Positions 8,087-17,195 of a stretch of DNA of 64,000 bases are shown in pieces (the stretch's first letter is position 1; each line of letters starts with the position of its first letter). The translations under genes and the position numbers were made by a program. Source of the stretch: Pseudomonas sp. P8_241 (GTDB taxonomy: Bacteria; Pseudomonadota; Gammaproteobacteria; Pseudomonadales; Pseudomonadaceae). A model generated the notes under the pieces. It made no database searches. It was not told where the DNA came from and saw only the letters and a list, made by a program, of their open reading frames with translations. The stretch spans positions 2,492,001 to 2,556,000 of the forward strand of contig NZ_CP125377.1 of the NCBI RefSeq assembly GCF_034008315.1. The letters are read 5' to 3'.

Positions 8087-9235
8087 ATGCTTGCAACTGC
8101 CATTGAATCGATCGAGACGATCATCGTCGATCTGCCGACCATCCGCCCGCACAAGCTGGCGATGCACACCATGCAGAACCAGACCCTGGTGATCATTCGC
8201 GTGCGGTGCGCCGACGGCATCGAAGGCATCGGCGAATCCACCACCATCGGTGGCCTGGCCTATGGCAACGAAAGCCCGGACAGCATCAAGACCAACATCG
8301 ACATGCACTTCGCGCCGTTGTTGATCGGCCAGGACAGCAACAACGTCAACGCTGCCATGTTGCGCCTGGAGCGCAGCATCCGTGGCAACACCTTCGCCAA
8401 GTCCGGTATCGAAACCGCGCTGCTTGACGCCTTGGGCAAACGCCTCGGCCTGCCGGTCAGTGAGTTGCTCGGCGGCCGTGTTCGTGACTCGCTGCCGGTG
8501 GCCTGGACCCTGGCCAGTGGCGACACGGAGAAGGACATCGCCGAAGCGGAAAAAATGCTCGACCTGCGCCGCCACCGCATTTTCAAACTGAAGATCGGTG
8601 CCGGGGAGGTCAACCGCGATCTGGCCCACGTGATTGCCATCAAGAAAGCCTTGGGCGACCGTGCCAGCGTGCGGGTCGACGTCAATCAGGCGTGGGACGA
8701 AGCGGTGGCGCTGCGGGCCTGCCGAATCCTTGGCACCAACGGCATCGACCTGATCGAGCAACCCATTTCGCGCAACAACCGCGCGGGTATGGCCCGTCTG
8801 AACGCCATGAGCCCGGCACCGATCATGGCCGACGAATCCATTGAGTGCGTGGAAGATGCGTTCAACCTGGCCCGCGAAGGTGCGGCTTCGGTGTTCGCCC
8901 TGAAAATCGCCAAGAACGGTGGCCCACGTGCTGTATTGCGCACCGCCTCCATCGCCGAAGCGGCGGGTATCGCCCTGTACGGCGGCACCATGCTTGAAGG
9001 TGGCCTGGGCACCATGGCCTCGGCCCATGCCTTCGTCACCCTGAACAAACTGGCGTGGGACACCGAGCTGTTCGGCCCGTTGCTGCTGACCGAAGACGTT
9101 CTCAGCGAACCGCTGGTGTACCGCGATTTTGAACTGCACGTGCCGAACACCCCGGGCCTGGGCCTGAGCCTTGATGAAGAGCGCCTGGCGTTCTTCCGCC
9201 GCGACAAGACATCCACCGCCATTCATCAAGCTTGA
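8087..9235 (+). CDS. catB: Muconate cycloisomerase
   Basis: 382 residues from the ATG at 8087. It cycloisomerises cis,cis-muconate to (+)-muconolactone in the beta-ketoadipate pathway. Enolase-superfamily residues fit exactly: Lys167 and Lys169 in FKLKIGAG, metal ligands Asp198 (VDVNQ), Glu224 (LIEQP) and Asp249 (ADES), and Lys273 (ALKIAKNGG). It is the first gene of catBCA, 10 bp before catC. The frame runs further upstream into the catR promoter, but the inner start matches the family length. Expected to be induced by muconate through CatR. Confidence 0.97.
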   Translation: MLATAIESIETIIVDLPTIRPHKLAMHTMQNQTLVIIRVRCADGIEGIGESTTIGGLAYGNESPDSIKTNIDMHFAPLLIGQDSNNVNAAMLRLERSIRGNTFAKSGIETALLDALGKRLGLPVSELLGGRVRDSLPVAWTLASGDTEKDIAEAEKMLDLRRHRIFKLKIGAGEVNRDLAHVIAIKKALGDRASVRVDVNQAWDEAVALRACRILGTNGIDLIEQPISRNNRAGMARLNAMSPAPIMADESIECVEDAFNLAREGAASVFALKIAKNGGPRAVLRTASIAEAAGIALYGGTMLEGGLGTMASAHAFVTLNKLAWDTELFGPLLLTEDVLSEPLVYRDFELHVPNTPGLGLSLDEERLAFFRRDKTSTAIHQA

Positions 9236-9245
9236 GGAGAGCATT

Positions 9246-9536
9246 ATGCTGTTCCACGTAAAAATGACCGTGAACCTGCCGGTCGACATGAATCCCGAAG
9301 CCGCCGCCAAACTCAAGGCTGACGAGAAGGCCCTGGCCCAGCGTCTGCAAGAGCAGGGCAAGTGGCGTCACCTGTGGCGCATCGCCGGACACTACGCCAA
9401 CTACAGCGTGTTCGATGTCGACAGCGTTCAGGAACTGCATGACCTGTTGATGCAATTGCCGCTGTTTCCGTACATGGCCATCGAAATCGATGCGATGTGC
9501 CGGCATCCTTCTTCCATCCGTGACGATGACCGCTGA
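9246..9536 (+). CDS. catC: Muconolactone delta-isomerase
   Basis: 96 residues, the usual family length (MLFHVKMTVNLPVDMNPE...). It converts muconolactone to beta-ketoadipate enol-lactone and assembles as a decamer in known homologues. A GAGGAGAGC ribosome-binding site spans the catB stop, leaving 10 bp between the genes, so the two are cotranscribed. The conserved basic/aromatic positions (GKWRHLWRIAGHYANYS and PLFPYMAIEIDA regions) are intact. Confidence 0.96.
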   Translation: MLFHVKMTVNLPVDMNPEAAAKLKADEKALAQRLQEQGKWRHLWRIAGHYANYSVFDVDSVQELHDLLMQLPLFPYMAIEIDAMCRHPSSIRDDDR

Positions 9537-9589
9537 GCCCAGCCTGTTCAGCTCGCTACGCCAAATAATTACAAGATGAGGAACCCAGA

Positions 9590-10519
9590 ATGAACGTCAA
9601 GATTTCCCACACTGCCGAAGTCCAGAAATTTCTCGAAGAAGCCAGCGGCCTGCATAACGACGCCGGCGATTCTCGGACCAAGGCGCTGATCTACCGCATC
9701 CTGCGTGATTCGGTGAACATCATCGAAGACCTGGCCGTAACCCCGGAAGAATTCTGGAAAGCGGTCAACTACCTGAACGTGCTGGGCGCTCGCCAGGAAG
9801 CCGGGCTGGTGGTGGCCGGTCTCGGTCTGGAGCACTATCTCGACCTGCTGATGGATGCCGAAGACGAACAGGCCGGTAAATCCGGTGGCACCCCGCGTAC
9901 CATCGAGGGCCCACTGTACGTGGCGGGTGCTCCGCTGTCTGAAGGCGAAGCGCGTCTGGACGATGGCGTCGATCCGGGTGTGACCCTGTTCATGCAAGGC
10001 CGTGTGTTCAACACCGCAGGCGAACCCCTGGCCGGCGCCGTGGTAGACGTCTGGCACGCCAACACCGGTGGTACTTATTCGTACTTCGATGCCACGCAGT
10101 CGGAATTCAACCTGCGTCGCCGCATCGTCACTGACGCTGAAGGCCGCTACCGCTTCCGCAGCATCGTGCCGTCGGGTTACGGCTGCCCACCGGACGGTCC
10201 GACCCAGCAACTGCTCGATCAACTGGGCCGTCATGGCCAGCGTCCGGCCCACGTGCACTTCTTCATCTCCGCACCGGACCATCGCCACCTGACCACCCAG
10301 ATCAACCTGGATGGTGAAAAGTACCTGCATGACGATTTCGCCTACGCCACCCGTGACGAGCTGATCGCCAAGATCACCTTCAGCGACGATCAGGAACGTG
10401 CGGCGGCCCATGGCGTCAGCGGGCGTTTTGCCGAAATCGAATTCGATTTCACCCTGCAGTCGACCGCGCAGCCTGAAGAACAGCAGCGCCACGAGCGGGT
10501 CCGCGCACTCGAGGACTGA
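9590..10519 (+). CDS. catA: Catechol 1,2-dioxygenase (intradiol)
   Basis: 309 residues. It cleaves catechol between the hydroxyls to cis,cis-muconate using Fe(III). The iron ligands are visible as Tyr in GTYSYFD, Tyr in PSGYGCP, and two His in AHVHFF. An N-terminal helical linker domain (about residues 1-100) precedes the catalytic domain. It follows catC by 53 bp with a GATGAGG ribosome-binding site, and no terminator separates them, so catBCA is probably one operon. A REP pair lies directly after the stop. Confidence 0.97.
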   Translation: MNVKISHTAEVQKFLEEASGLHNDAGDSRTKALIYRILRDSVNIIEDLAVTPEEFWKAVNYLNVLGARQEAGLVVAGLGLEHYLDLLMDAEDEQAGKSGGTPRTIEGPLYVAGAPLSEGEARLDDGVDPGVTLFMQGRVFNTAGEPLAGAVVDVWHANTGGTYSYFDATQSEFNLRRRIVTDAEGRYRFRSIVPSGYGCPPDGPTQQLLDQLGRHGQRPAHVHFFISAPDHRHLTTQINLDGEKYLHDDFAYATRDELIAKITFSDDQERAAAHGVSGRFAEIEFDFTLQSTAQPEEQQRHERVRALED

Positions 10520-10530
10520 TAGCACAATCC

Positions 10531-10630
10531 TGTAGGAGCGAGCTTGCTCGCGAGGGTCGTTAACGATAACGCGTGTTTACCGGCTAAACGCGGCGTTCTC
10601 GAGACCCTCGCGAGCAAGCTCGCTCCTACA
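10531..10630. repeat. REP pair (inverted)
   Basis: TGTAGGAGCGAGCTTGCTCG at the left and its reverse complement CGAGCAAGCTCGCTCCTACA at the right, with each arm itself able to fold. It separates catA from benR and may act as a transcript-end stabiliser or attenuator. Confidence 0.92.
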
Positions 10631-10687
10631 AGGGTTTCGGTTCTAGAATGGAGCGACGCAACCTATAACAACAATGAGAGTGACCCG

Positions 10688-11647
10688 ATGATGCAAGCTC
10701 AACTGTTGAGTCAGCGCAGCAGAGTATTCGACCATGCCGACCCGTATGCGGTGTCCGGCTACGTCAATCAGCACGTCGGTAACCACTGCATTCTCATGCC
10801 CCGTGCCGGCAACCCGCTGGCCAGTCTCGACCATCGCAAGTTCGCCAGCCTCGACCTGTGCCGTATCAGCTACGGCGCCAGTGTGCGGGTAACCTCGGGC
10901 GCGCTGGAGAATATCTATCACCTTCAGGTATTGCTGCGCGGCAACTGCCTGTGGCGCGGCCACGGCCAGGAACATTACTTCGCCCCCGGCGAATTGCTGC
11001 TGATCAACCCCGACGATCCGGTGGACCTGACCTATTCCGACGATTGCGAAAAATTCATCCTCAAAGTCCCCACCCGGTTGTTCGAGTCGGTTTGCGATGA
11101 GCAGCGCTGGCGCTATCCGGGGCAGGGCGTACGGTTCCTCGAGAACCGTTATCAACTCGATGAGCTGGAAGGCTTCGTCAACCTGCTGGCGATGATTTGC
11201 CAGGAAGCCGAGTCCAGCGAGCAAATCCCCAAGGTGCAGGAGCATTACACGCAGATCATCGTCAGCAAGATGCTCAGCTTGATGAAAACCAACGTCAGCC
11301 GTCTGGAGCTGTGCTCGCAGACGGCCACGTTCGAAGCGATTGCCGATTACATCGCCAGTAACCTCAAGCAGGACATCGACAGCGAAGCACTGGCGCGCCA
11401 GGCCCACATGAGTCTGCGCTCGCTGTATGGCCTGTTCGAGCGCAATGCCGGCCTTACGCCAAAAAACTACCTGCGCCAGAAGCGCCTGGAACGCATCAAC
11501 GCCTGCCTGAGCGACCCGACCTGCAACGTGCGCAACGTCACGGAAGTGGCGATGGATTACGGCTTCCTGCACCTGGGACGGTTCTCCGACAGCTACCGCA
11601 AGCAGTTCGGCGAATTGCCGTCCGATACCCTCAAACGCCGCCACTGA
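10688..11647 (+). CDS. benR: AraC/XylS family activator of benzoate genes, BenR
   Basis: 319 residues from the ATG at 10688 (MMQAQLLSQRSRVFDHADPY); the frame continues upstream into the REP and is not coding there. The N-terminal AraC-binding-like domain (about 1-200) is followed by two HTH units in the last 100 residues (LARQAHMSLRSLYGLF and VTEVAMDYGFLHLGRFS). It is the chromosomal homologue of plasmid XylS and in Pseudomonas activates benABC in response to benzoate. It lies just upstream of benA, and two canonical XylS/BenR boxes are found in front of benA. Confidence 0.96.
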   Translation: MMQAQLLSQRSRVFDHADPYAVSGYVNQHVGNHCILMPRAGNPLASLDHRKFASLDLCRISYGASVRVTSGALENIYHLQVLLRGNCLWRGHGQEHYFAPGELLLINPDDPVDLTYSDDCEKFILKVPTRLFESVCDEQRWRYPGQGVRFLENRYQLDELEGFVNLLAMICQEAESSEQIPKVQEHYTQIIVSKMLSLMKTNVSRLELCSQTATFEAIADYIASNLKQDIDSEALARQAHMSLRSLYGLFERNAGLTPKNYLRQKRLERINACLSDPTCNVRNVTEVAMDYGFLHLGRFSDSYRKQFGELPSDTLKRRH

Positions 11648-11661
11648 ATCACCACAACCCC

Positions 11662-11742
11662 CTGTAGGAGCCGGCTTGCTGGCGATGGCGTCAGCCCAGA
11701 CACATCGCATCGCCTGAATCGCCAGCAAGCCGGCTCCTACAG
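11662..11742. repeat. REP pair (inverted)
   Basis: CTGTAGGAGCCGGCTTGCTG at the left and the reverse complement CAGCAAGCCGGCTCCTACAG at the right, with about 40 bp between. It sits between the benR stop and the BenR boxes. Confidence 0.92.
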
Positions 11743-11765
11743 TTAGCGGTGTCGCAACGTTCACT

Positions 11766-11828
11766 TGCACAAAACGGATAAAGGTCTGCACCCCGCGGAT
11801 AGTTCACCCCATCCCCCCGTCCTAGCAT
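11766..11828 (+). promoter_or_regulatory. benA promoter with two BenR/XylS boxes
   Basis: Two direct repeats of the XylS-family box TGCA-N6-GGNTA: TGCACAAAACGGATA at 11766-11780 and TGCACCCCGCGGATA at 11787-11801. They are 21 bp apart start to start. A candidate -10, TAGCAT, lies at 11823-11828; with 17 bp spacing its -35 would be 11800-11805, so the proximal box overlaps it by two bases. This is the architecture described for the XylS-controlled Pm promoter. The match is seen in the sequence; activity is inferred. Confidence 0.88.
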
Positions 11829-11865
11829 GACCCCTGCCTGAACAATAACAATGGAGGCGGCGGCC

Positions 11866-13230
11866 ATGACCCTGCGACCCGAGTATGTGCATTCCCTGCT
11901 TGAAGACGATCCCGAGCAGGGTCTCTATCGCTGTAAACGCGAGATGTTCACCGACCCCCGGTTGTTCGATCTGGAGATGGAACACATCTTCGAGGGCAAC
12001 TGGCTGTACCTGGCCCACGAAAGCCAGATCCCCAACATCAACGATTTCTACACCACCACCATGGGGCGCCAGTCGATCTTCATCGCGCGCAACAAGGACG
12101 GTGTGCTCAACGCCTTCATCAACGCCTGCAGCCATCGCGGTGCGACCCTGTGCCGGCACAAGTCCGGCAACAAGAGCTCCTACACCTGCCCGTTCCATGG
12201 CTGGACCTTCAACAACTCCGGCAAGCTGCTCAAGGTCAAGGATCCGGCCAACGCCGGCTACCCTTCGAGCTTCAACTGCGAAGGCTCCCACGACCTGACC
12301 AAGGTTGCGCGTTTCGAGTCCTATCGCGGCTTCCTGTTTGGCAGCCTCAAGGCTGATGTACTGCCGCTGGTGGAGCACCTGGGCGAGTCGGCGAAGATCA
12401 TCGACATGATCGTCGACCAGTCCGCCGATGGCCTGGAAGTACTGCGCGGTTCCTCCAGCTACATCTACGAAGGCAACTGGAAGCTCACCGCCGAAAACGG
12501 CGCCGACGGCTACCACGTAAGCTCAGTGCACTGGAACTACGCGGCCACACAGAACCAGCGCAAGCAACGTGAAGCCGGTGACACCAACCCAACCATGAGC
12601 GCCGGCAGCTGGGCCAAGCAGGGTGGCGGTTTCTACTCCTTCGACAAGGGCCACATGCTGCTCTGGACCCGTTGGTCCAACCCCGAGGACCGTCCGCTGT
12701 ACGAGCGCCGCGATGAGCTGGCGCAAGACTTTGGCAAGGCCCGCGCCGACTGGATGATCGAGAACTCGCGCAACCTGTGCCTGTACCCGAACGTGTACCT
12801 GATGGACCAGTTCAGCTCGCAGATCCGCATCGCGCGGCCGATCTCGGTCAACCGCACGGAAATCACCATCTACTGCATCGCCCCCAAAGGCGAAAGCGAT
12901 CACGCCCGTTCCAGCCGGATTCGTCAGTACGAGGATTTCTTCAACGTCAGCGGCATGGCCACACCGGACGATCTGGAAGAGTTCCGCTCCTGCCAGACCA
13001 GTTACCAGGGCAGCGTCACCACCTGGAACGACATGTCCCGGGGTGCCGAGCACTGGATTGAGGGTGCCGACGAGGCAGCCAAGGAAATCGACCTGCATCC
13101 GCTGCTCAGTGGTGTGCGCACCGAAGACGAGGGCCTGTTCGTGCTGCAACACAAATACTGGCAGCAGACCATGCTCAAGGCCCTGGCGGCCGAGCAGTCG
13201 AAGCTGATCGCCGTGGAGGACGTGCAATGA
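11866..13230 (+). CDS. benA: Benzoate 1,2-dioxygenase large subunit
   Basis: 454 residues from the ATG at 11866, chosen because a GGAGG lies 9 bases before it; an ATG at 11851 overlaps that SD. The Rieske motif C-x-H-x17-C-x2-H is complete (Cys88, His90, Cys108, His111), and the mononuclear-iron motif reads [15 protein letters not shown], giving D..H....H. With BenB and BenC it forms cis-1,2-dihydroxybenzoate (benzoate diol) from benzoate, O2 and NADH. Its stop overlaps the benB start (ATGA). Confidence 0.97.
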   Translation: MTLRPEYVHSLLEDDPEQGLYRCKREMFTDPRLFDLEMEHIFEGNWLYLAHESQIPNINDFYTTTMGRQSIFIARNKDGVLNAFINACSHRGATLCRHKSGNKSSYTCPFHGWTFNNSGKLLKVKDPANAGYPSSFNCEGSHDLTKVARFESYRGFLFGSLKADVLPLVEHLGESAKIIDMIVDQSADGLEVLRGSSSYIYEGNWKLTAENGADGYHVSSVHWNYAATQNQRKQREAGDTNPTMSAGSWAKQGGGFYSFDKGHMLLWTRWSNPEDRPLYERRDELAQDFGKARADWMIENSRNLCLYPNVYLMDQFSSQIRIARPISVNRTEITIYCIAPKGESDHARSSRIRQYEDFFNVSGMATPDDLEEFRSCQTSYQGSVTTWNDMSRGAEHWIEGADEAAKEIDLHPLLSGVRTEDEGLFVLQHKYWQQTMLKALAAEQSKLIAVEDVQ

Positions 13231-13715
13231 GCATTTCCTATGAAGCAGTGCGTGATTTCCTCTACCGCGAAGCGCGCTACCTCGACGATCGCCAGTGGGA
13301 TGAATGGCTGGAGCTGTACGCCCCCGACGCGACGTACTGGATGCCGTCCTGGGACGACAACGACGAATTGACCGAGGACCCGCAGCGGGAAATCTCGCTG
13401 ATCTGGTACGGCAACCGCACGGGCCTGGAAGACCGCATCTTCCGCATCAAGACCGAGCGTTCCAGCGCCAGCGTGCCGGACACTCGCACCTCGCACAACA
13501 TCAGCAACATCGAGCTGCTCGAACAGGCCGACGGGCTGTGCAAGGTGCGCTTCAACTGGCACACCTTGAGTTTTCGCTACAAGACCGTCGACAGCTATTT
13601 CGGCAGCAGTTTCTACACCCTCGATGTGCGCGGTGAAAACCCGTTGATCAAGGCCAAGAAAGTGATCCTGAAGAACGACTACGTTCGTCAGGTCATCGAT
13701 GTTTACCACTTGTGA
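13227..13715 (+). CDS. benB: Benzoate 1,2-dioxygenase small subunit
   Basis: 162 residues, typical of ring-hydroxylating dioxygenase beta subunits (SNTF2-like fold). Family features visible are [20 protein letters not shown] near the start and the C-terminal [19 protein letters not shown] part. It has no cofactor and supports alpha3beta3 assembly. It overlaps benA by 4 bp and precedes benC by 10 bp, so the three are translated as one operon. Confidence 0.96.
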   Translation: MSISYEAVRDFLYREARYLDDRQWDEWLELYAPDATYWMPSWDDNDELTEDPQREISLIWYGNRTGLEDRIFRIKTERSSASVPDTRTSHNISNIELLEQADGLCKVRFNWHTLSFRYKTVDSYFGSSFYTLDVRGENPLIKAKKVILKNDYVRQVIDVYHL

Positions 13716-13725
13716 GACTGCCGTC

Positions 13726-14739
13726 ATGACCCATTCCATTGCGTTCAATTTCGAAGACGGCGTCACTCGGTTCATCGACGCCAATGTCGGCGAAACCGTG
13801 GCCGATGCCGCGTACCGCCAGGGCATCAATATTCCGCTGGACTGCCGCGATGGCGCTTGCGGTACCTGCAAGTGTTTTGCCGAAGCCGGTCGTTACGATC
13901 TGGGCGAGGAATACATCGAAGACGCCCTCAGCCCTGAAGAGGCCGAGCAAGGTTTTGTCCTGACCTGCCAGATGCGCGCCCAGAGCGATTGCGTGGTGCG
14001 CGTACCGACGTCCTCTGAAGTCTGCCGCACCCGTCAGGCCAGCTACGACGCGACCATCAGTGCCGTGCGCCAGTTGTCCGACAGCACCATCGCGCTGTCG
14101 ATCAAGGGCGATTCCCTGAGCAAACTGGCGTTTCTGCCGGGGCAATACGTGAACCTGGGGATTCCCGGCAGCGAGCAGACTCGCGCCTATTCGTTCAGCT
14201 CGTTGCAGCGCGACGGTGAGGTCAGTTTCCTGATCCGCAACGTCCCTGGCGGCCTGATGAGCAGTTTCCTCACCGGCATGGCCAAGGCGGGTGACAGCAT
14301 GAGCCTGGCCGGTCCTTTGGGCAGTTTTTATCTGCGCGACATCCGCCGTCCGCTGTTGCTGCTGGCCGGGGGCACGGGGTTGGCACCTTTCACTGCCATG
14401 CTGGAGAAAATCGCCGAGCAGGGCAGCGAACATCCGCTGCATCTGATCTATGGCGTGACCCACGATTTCGACCTGGTGGAGCTTGATCGCCTGGAAGCCT
14501 TCGCTTCACGTATCCCCAATTTCAGCTTCAGCGCCTGCGTCGCCAGCCCGGACAGTCAGCACCCGCTCAAGGGCTACGTGACCCAGCACATCGAGCCCAA
14601 GCATCTGAACGATGGCGACGTCGACGTGTACCTGTGCGGCCCGCCGCCGATGGTCGAGGCGGTGAGCCAGTTCATTCGTGAGCAAGGCATCGCACCTGCG
14701 AACTTCTACTACGAAAAATTCGCCGCCAGCGCGGCGTGA
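13726..14739 (+). CDS. benC: Benzoate 1,2-dioxygenase electron-transfer component
   Basis: 337 residues from the ATG at 13726. An N-terminal plant-type 2Fe-2S ferredoxin domain has Cys40, Cys45, Cys48 and Cys81. An FAD-binding domain (GQYVNLGIPG..RAYSFSS) and an NAD-binding domain (LLAGGTGLAPFTAML, YLCGPPPMVEAV) follow. It passes electrons from NADH to BenAB. A longer frame start at 13699 lies inside benB and is unlikely. A REP pair follows the stop and separates benD. Confidence 0.96.
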   Translation: MTHSIAFNFEDGVTRFIDANVGETVADAAYRQGINIPLDCRDGACGTCKCFAEAGRYDLGEEYIEDALSPEEAEQGFVLTCQMRAQSDCVVRVPTSSEVCRTRQASYDATISAVRQLSDSTIALSIKGDSLSKLAFLPGQYVNLGIPGSEQTRAYSFSSLQRDGEVSFLIRNVPGGLMSSFLTGMAKAGDSMSLAGPLGSFYLRDIRRPLLLLAGGTGLAPFTAMLEKIAEQGSEHPLHLIYGVTHDFDLVELDRLEAFASRIPNFSFSACVASPDSQHPLKGYVTQHIEPKHLNDGDVDVYLCGPPPMVEAVSQFIREQGIAPANFYYEKFAASAA

Positions 14740-14762
14740 CCGTTCTGCGCGATTAAGCCCCG

Positions 14763-14851
14763 TGTAGGAGCTGTCGAGTGTAACGACGCTGCGATCTTTT
14801 GGGTTGTTGAAAAAACAGAGGAAAAGATCGCAGCCTTCGGCAGCTCCTACG
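14763..14851. repeat. REP pair between benC and benD
   Basis: TGTAGGAGCTGTCGAG at the left and GATCGCAGCCTTCGGCAGCTCCTACG at the right read in two overlapping parts (14826-14851), forming a long imperfect hairpin. The left arm has drifted from the class consensus. It lies inside what is otherwise the benABCD operon. Confidence 0.85.
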
Positions 14852-14886
14852 GGGTCTGGTGGCGTCATTCAGATCTTGAGGTGTTC

Positions 14887-15660
14887 ATGAACAGATTCCA
14901 CGAAAAAGTCGCGCTGATCACTGGCGCGGCCCAAGGCATTGGGCGCCGGGTTGCCGAGCGCATGGCCGCAGAGGGCGCGAAGCTGATCCTGGTGGATCGC
15001 TCCGAACTGGTGTTCGAGTTGCAGCAGCAATTGGCGCCGACCACTGAGGTCCTGGCCCTGACCGCCGATCTCGAACAGTACGAAGAGTGCAATCGAGTCA
15101 TGCAAGCCGCCGTCGAACGTTTCGACCGTCTCGATGTGCTGATCAACAACGTCGGTGGCACGATTTGGGCCAAGCCGTTCGAGCATTACGAAGCGTCGCA
15201 GATTGAAGCCGAGGTCCGCCGATCGTTGTTTCCTACTTTGTGGTGCTGCCATGCGGCGCTGCCGATCATGCTGGGGCAGGGCAGTGGAGCAATCGTCAAC
15301 GTTTCGTCCATCGCCACCCGCAGTGTCAACCGCGTGCCCTACGGTGCGGCGAAGGGCGGAGTGAACGCGCTGACCGCGTGCCTGGCATTCGAAGTCGCCG
15401 ATCGGGGTGTCCGAGTCAACGCCACGGCGCCCGGTGGAACCGAAGCGCCACCGCGGCGCGTTCCGCGCAACGCTGCCGAGCAGAGTGAGCAGGAGAAGGT
15501 CTGGTATCAGCAGATCGTCGATCAGACCCTCGACAGCAGTTTGATGAAGCGCTACGGCACGCTGGATGAACAGGCGGGCGCCATTCTGTTTCTGGCCAGC
15601 GATGATGCGTCCTATATCACCGGCATGGTCATGCCGGTGGGCGGCGGCGACCAGGGCTAA
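14887..15660 (+). CDS. benD: Benzoate diol dehydrogenase (SDR family)
   Basis: 257 residues from the ATG at 14887, with GAGG six bases upstream; a GTG at 14881 is in frame but overlaps the spacer. The SDR hallmarks are [10 protein letters not shown] (cofactor loop), NNVGG, and the active-site Ser ... Tyr-x3-Lys in PYGAAKGG. It oxidises 1,2-dihydroxycyclohexa-3,5-diene-1-carboxylate to catechol, releasing CO2 and NADH. It lies 147 bp after benC, beyond a REP pair. Its stop codon overlaps the stop of the convergent Nudix gene. Confidence 0.95.
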   Translation: MNRFHEKVALITGAAQGIGRRVAERMAAEGAKLILVDRSELVFELQQQLAPTTEVLALTADLEQYEECNRVMQAAVERFDRLDVLINNVGGTIWAKPFEHYEASQIEAEVRRSLFPTLWCCHAALPIMLGQGSGAIVNVSSIATRSVNRVPYGAAKGGVNALTACLAFEVADRGVRVNATAPGGTEAPPRRVPRNAAEQSEQEKVWYQQIVDQTLDSSLMKRYGTLDEQAGAILFLASDDASYITGMVMPVGGGDQG

Positions 15661-16019
15661 AGGCGACGCACAAACGCTCTGACGATGCTCAGCGTGGCAT
15701 CGCTGATGTTCAGGTTGTGCACCGTTTCCAGTGGATGCCAGATGCAGTCGATGATTTCGTTTTGCGCCCGGACCTGATGCAGATTGAGCACCGACACCTC
15801 ATAGACATGGTGTCGAGTGCTGCCTGATTTGAATTCCATCAGGTAAACCAGTTCGTCGACCTGCAGTCCGGTTTCTTCCTGCAATTCACGGATGGCCGCA
15901 CCGGCCACGGTTTCCCCCCATTCGACCTTGCCACCGGGCAACGTCCAGCGACCTCCCGCCTTGCGTACCAGAAGCACGTGCCGATCCTGCTCACAGATGA
16001 TCGTTGCGCGTATTTTCAT
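15657..16019 (-). CDS. Nudix hydrolase
   Basis: 120 residues with a full Nudix box: G-x5-E-x7-REUxEExGU is satisfied by [14 protein letters not shown] and RELQEETGL. The strand order before it ([27 protein letters not shown]) is typical. It hydrolyses a nucleoside-diphosphate linked compound; the substrate cannot be told from the sequence. It is convergent with benD, the stop codons overlapping by a few bases, and does not look functionally tied to benzoate use. Confidence 0.93.
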   Translation of the reverse strand: MKIRATIICEQDRHVLLVRKAGGRWTLPGGKVEWGETVAGAAIRELQEETGLQVDELVYLMEFKSGSTRHHVYEVSVLNLHQVRAQNEIIDCIWHPLETVHNLNISDATLSIVRAFVRRL

Positions 16020-16237
16020 GGCTACCCCGATTTACGCTTGTCATCGAACAGGCACAAAAATGCAGCATCAGGTACAGAACCCTCTTGACTGCCATCGGAA
16101 TAGTTTGAGCTGTACTTGCCCTGCAAAGTGCAATCGAAATCCGGAATTTCTGCGGCGACGTCTGGTCGGTATTTTGGAGAACGGTCGGTGTAAGGTAAGC
16201 AAGTCAACCTGATATCACTGCCGAGAAGGAGGTGACT

Positions 16238-16438
16238 ATGAGCGTACCGATGCTGAACAAAATGCATATGAACGGTTATGACGTACTCAGCGTAAACAAC
16301 GGTCCCTGGCGGGTCTGCACCCAGGGTGACCGGCTTGGCTCGTTCGACAGTCGGGAAGAGGCATTGGCGTTTGCCGCGTCATTGCCTGGCTACAGAGCCC
16401 GCGCTGGCAAGTCTTCGGACAACCAGCCAACAAAATGA
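16238..16438 (+). CDS. Small conserved hypothetical protein (66 aa)
   Basis: 66 residues (MSVPMLNKMHMNGYDVLSVN...). The start at 16238 is set by an excellent AAGGAGG five bases upstream. The core 'NNGPWRVCTQGDRLGSFDSREEALAFAASL' resembles the short DUF2188-like fold (beta hairpin plus helix), but I do not assign it firmly. A Rho-independent terminator follows 12 bp after the stop, so it is a monocistronic unit. Confidence 0.75.
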   Translation: MSVPMLNKMHMNGYDVLSVNNGPWRVCTQGDRLGSFDSREEALAFAASLPGYRARAGKSSDNQPTK

Positions 16439-16450
16439 AAGCAGCTTTGA

Positions 16451-16476
16451 AGCCCCGGTTCGCCGGGGCTTTTTTC
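16451..16476 (+). terminator. Rho-independent terminator
   Basis: AGCCCCGG-TTCG-CCGGGGCT followed by TTTTTTC. Strong 8-bp GC stem with a stable TTCG tetraloop, directly after the 66-residue gene. Confidence 0.95.
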
Positions 16477-16738
16477 ATTCATCTTTGAGGGTTTCGCCTT
16501 CTTCATGCCGGTTTCGACTGATGAGTTTGGCTTTCACTTCTTCGGCATAACCCGACAGTTTTTCTTCATCACCCTGAAATAGCGCGCACAGCCGCTGGAT
16601 TGCTTGCGCATCGGCTTCATTTCCGGACTGCCGCAATTGTTGCTCAATACGCAGGAGCTCCACCGCTGACCATCGCAAATCCGAAGCAAGACCTTGCAGA
16701 TCGCGCCGAAGTTGCTGTTCCGATTCGTTTAGCCACAT
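16475..16738 (-). CDS. Small helical hypothetical protein (87 aa)
   Basis: 87 residues from the ATG at 16738, which has CGGGAG six bases upstream. A GTG start at 16825 would add 29 residues without a good RBS. The protein is charged and helical (NESEQQLRRDLQGLASDL, LLRIEQQLRQSGNEADAQAI), likely a short coiled coil, with no membrane segment. Function unknown. Its 3' end meets the terminator of the opposite gene. Confidence 0.65.
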   Translation of the reverse strand: MWLNESEQQLRRDLQGLASDLRWSAVELLRIEQQLRQSGNEADAQAIQRLCALFQGDEEKLSGYAEEVKAKLISRNRHEEGETLKDE

Positions 16739-16906
16739 GACGATCTCCCGAATATTGCCCTCCGAAATTTTAGACCCGTTTGCTGATTGCGGTGTTGTGT
16801 TCGTCTGATTCAACGCTGTTTCCACTGGTCGGAAAAAAGCACGCGAACGGGCTGCTCCGCTGTCCTACTCAAGTGCCGGCAATTCAGCAGGCGGGGCGAG
16901 TTCGAA

Positions 16907-17092
16907 ATGACCACTACCGATGATTTCAGGGCTCGGGCCCAAGAGCTTATGGTTGATTTGAATGCGGCCACCAACGAGATGATGAAGCTGGTTTCAGAAC
17001 ATCAACTCAGCGGGCCTGAATGGGAACGGGTCTCACAATGGCAGCATGAGGCACACGAAAGATGGATGGCGTATCTGAACCAGCGGAACTAA
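16907..17092 (+). CDS. Small hypothetical protein (61 aa)
   Basis: 61 residues (MTTTDDFRARAQELMVDLN...HERWMAYLNQRN), amphipathic helices throughout and soluble. The RBS (GGGGCGAG) is modest. It belongs in type with other short Pseudomonas helical proteins of unknown role. It lies in a run of four short genes between the Nudix and Rrf2 genes. Confidence 0.6.
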   Translation: MTTTDDFRARAQELMVDLNAATNEMMKLVSEHQLSGPEWERVSQWQHEAHERWMAYLNQRN

Positions 17093-17195
17093 CCGCAGGA
17101 AACGGTATCAATTTCAGCCGCTGAAGAATGTTTGACCATTCGCGGTTCAGGCGGTGACGCGCTACATTTTCTTTTTCAGGACATAAGGAAACATC

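Noticed and set aside
8027..9361. Open frame of over 400 codons on the minus strand opposite catB
   Set aside because: It lies entirely opposite catB, which has all its catalytic residues. High GC and strong codon bias produce long mirror frames; the translation has no recognisable domain and is rich in H, Q, R and V.
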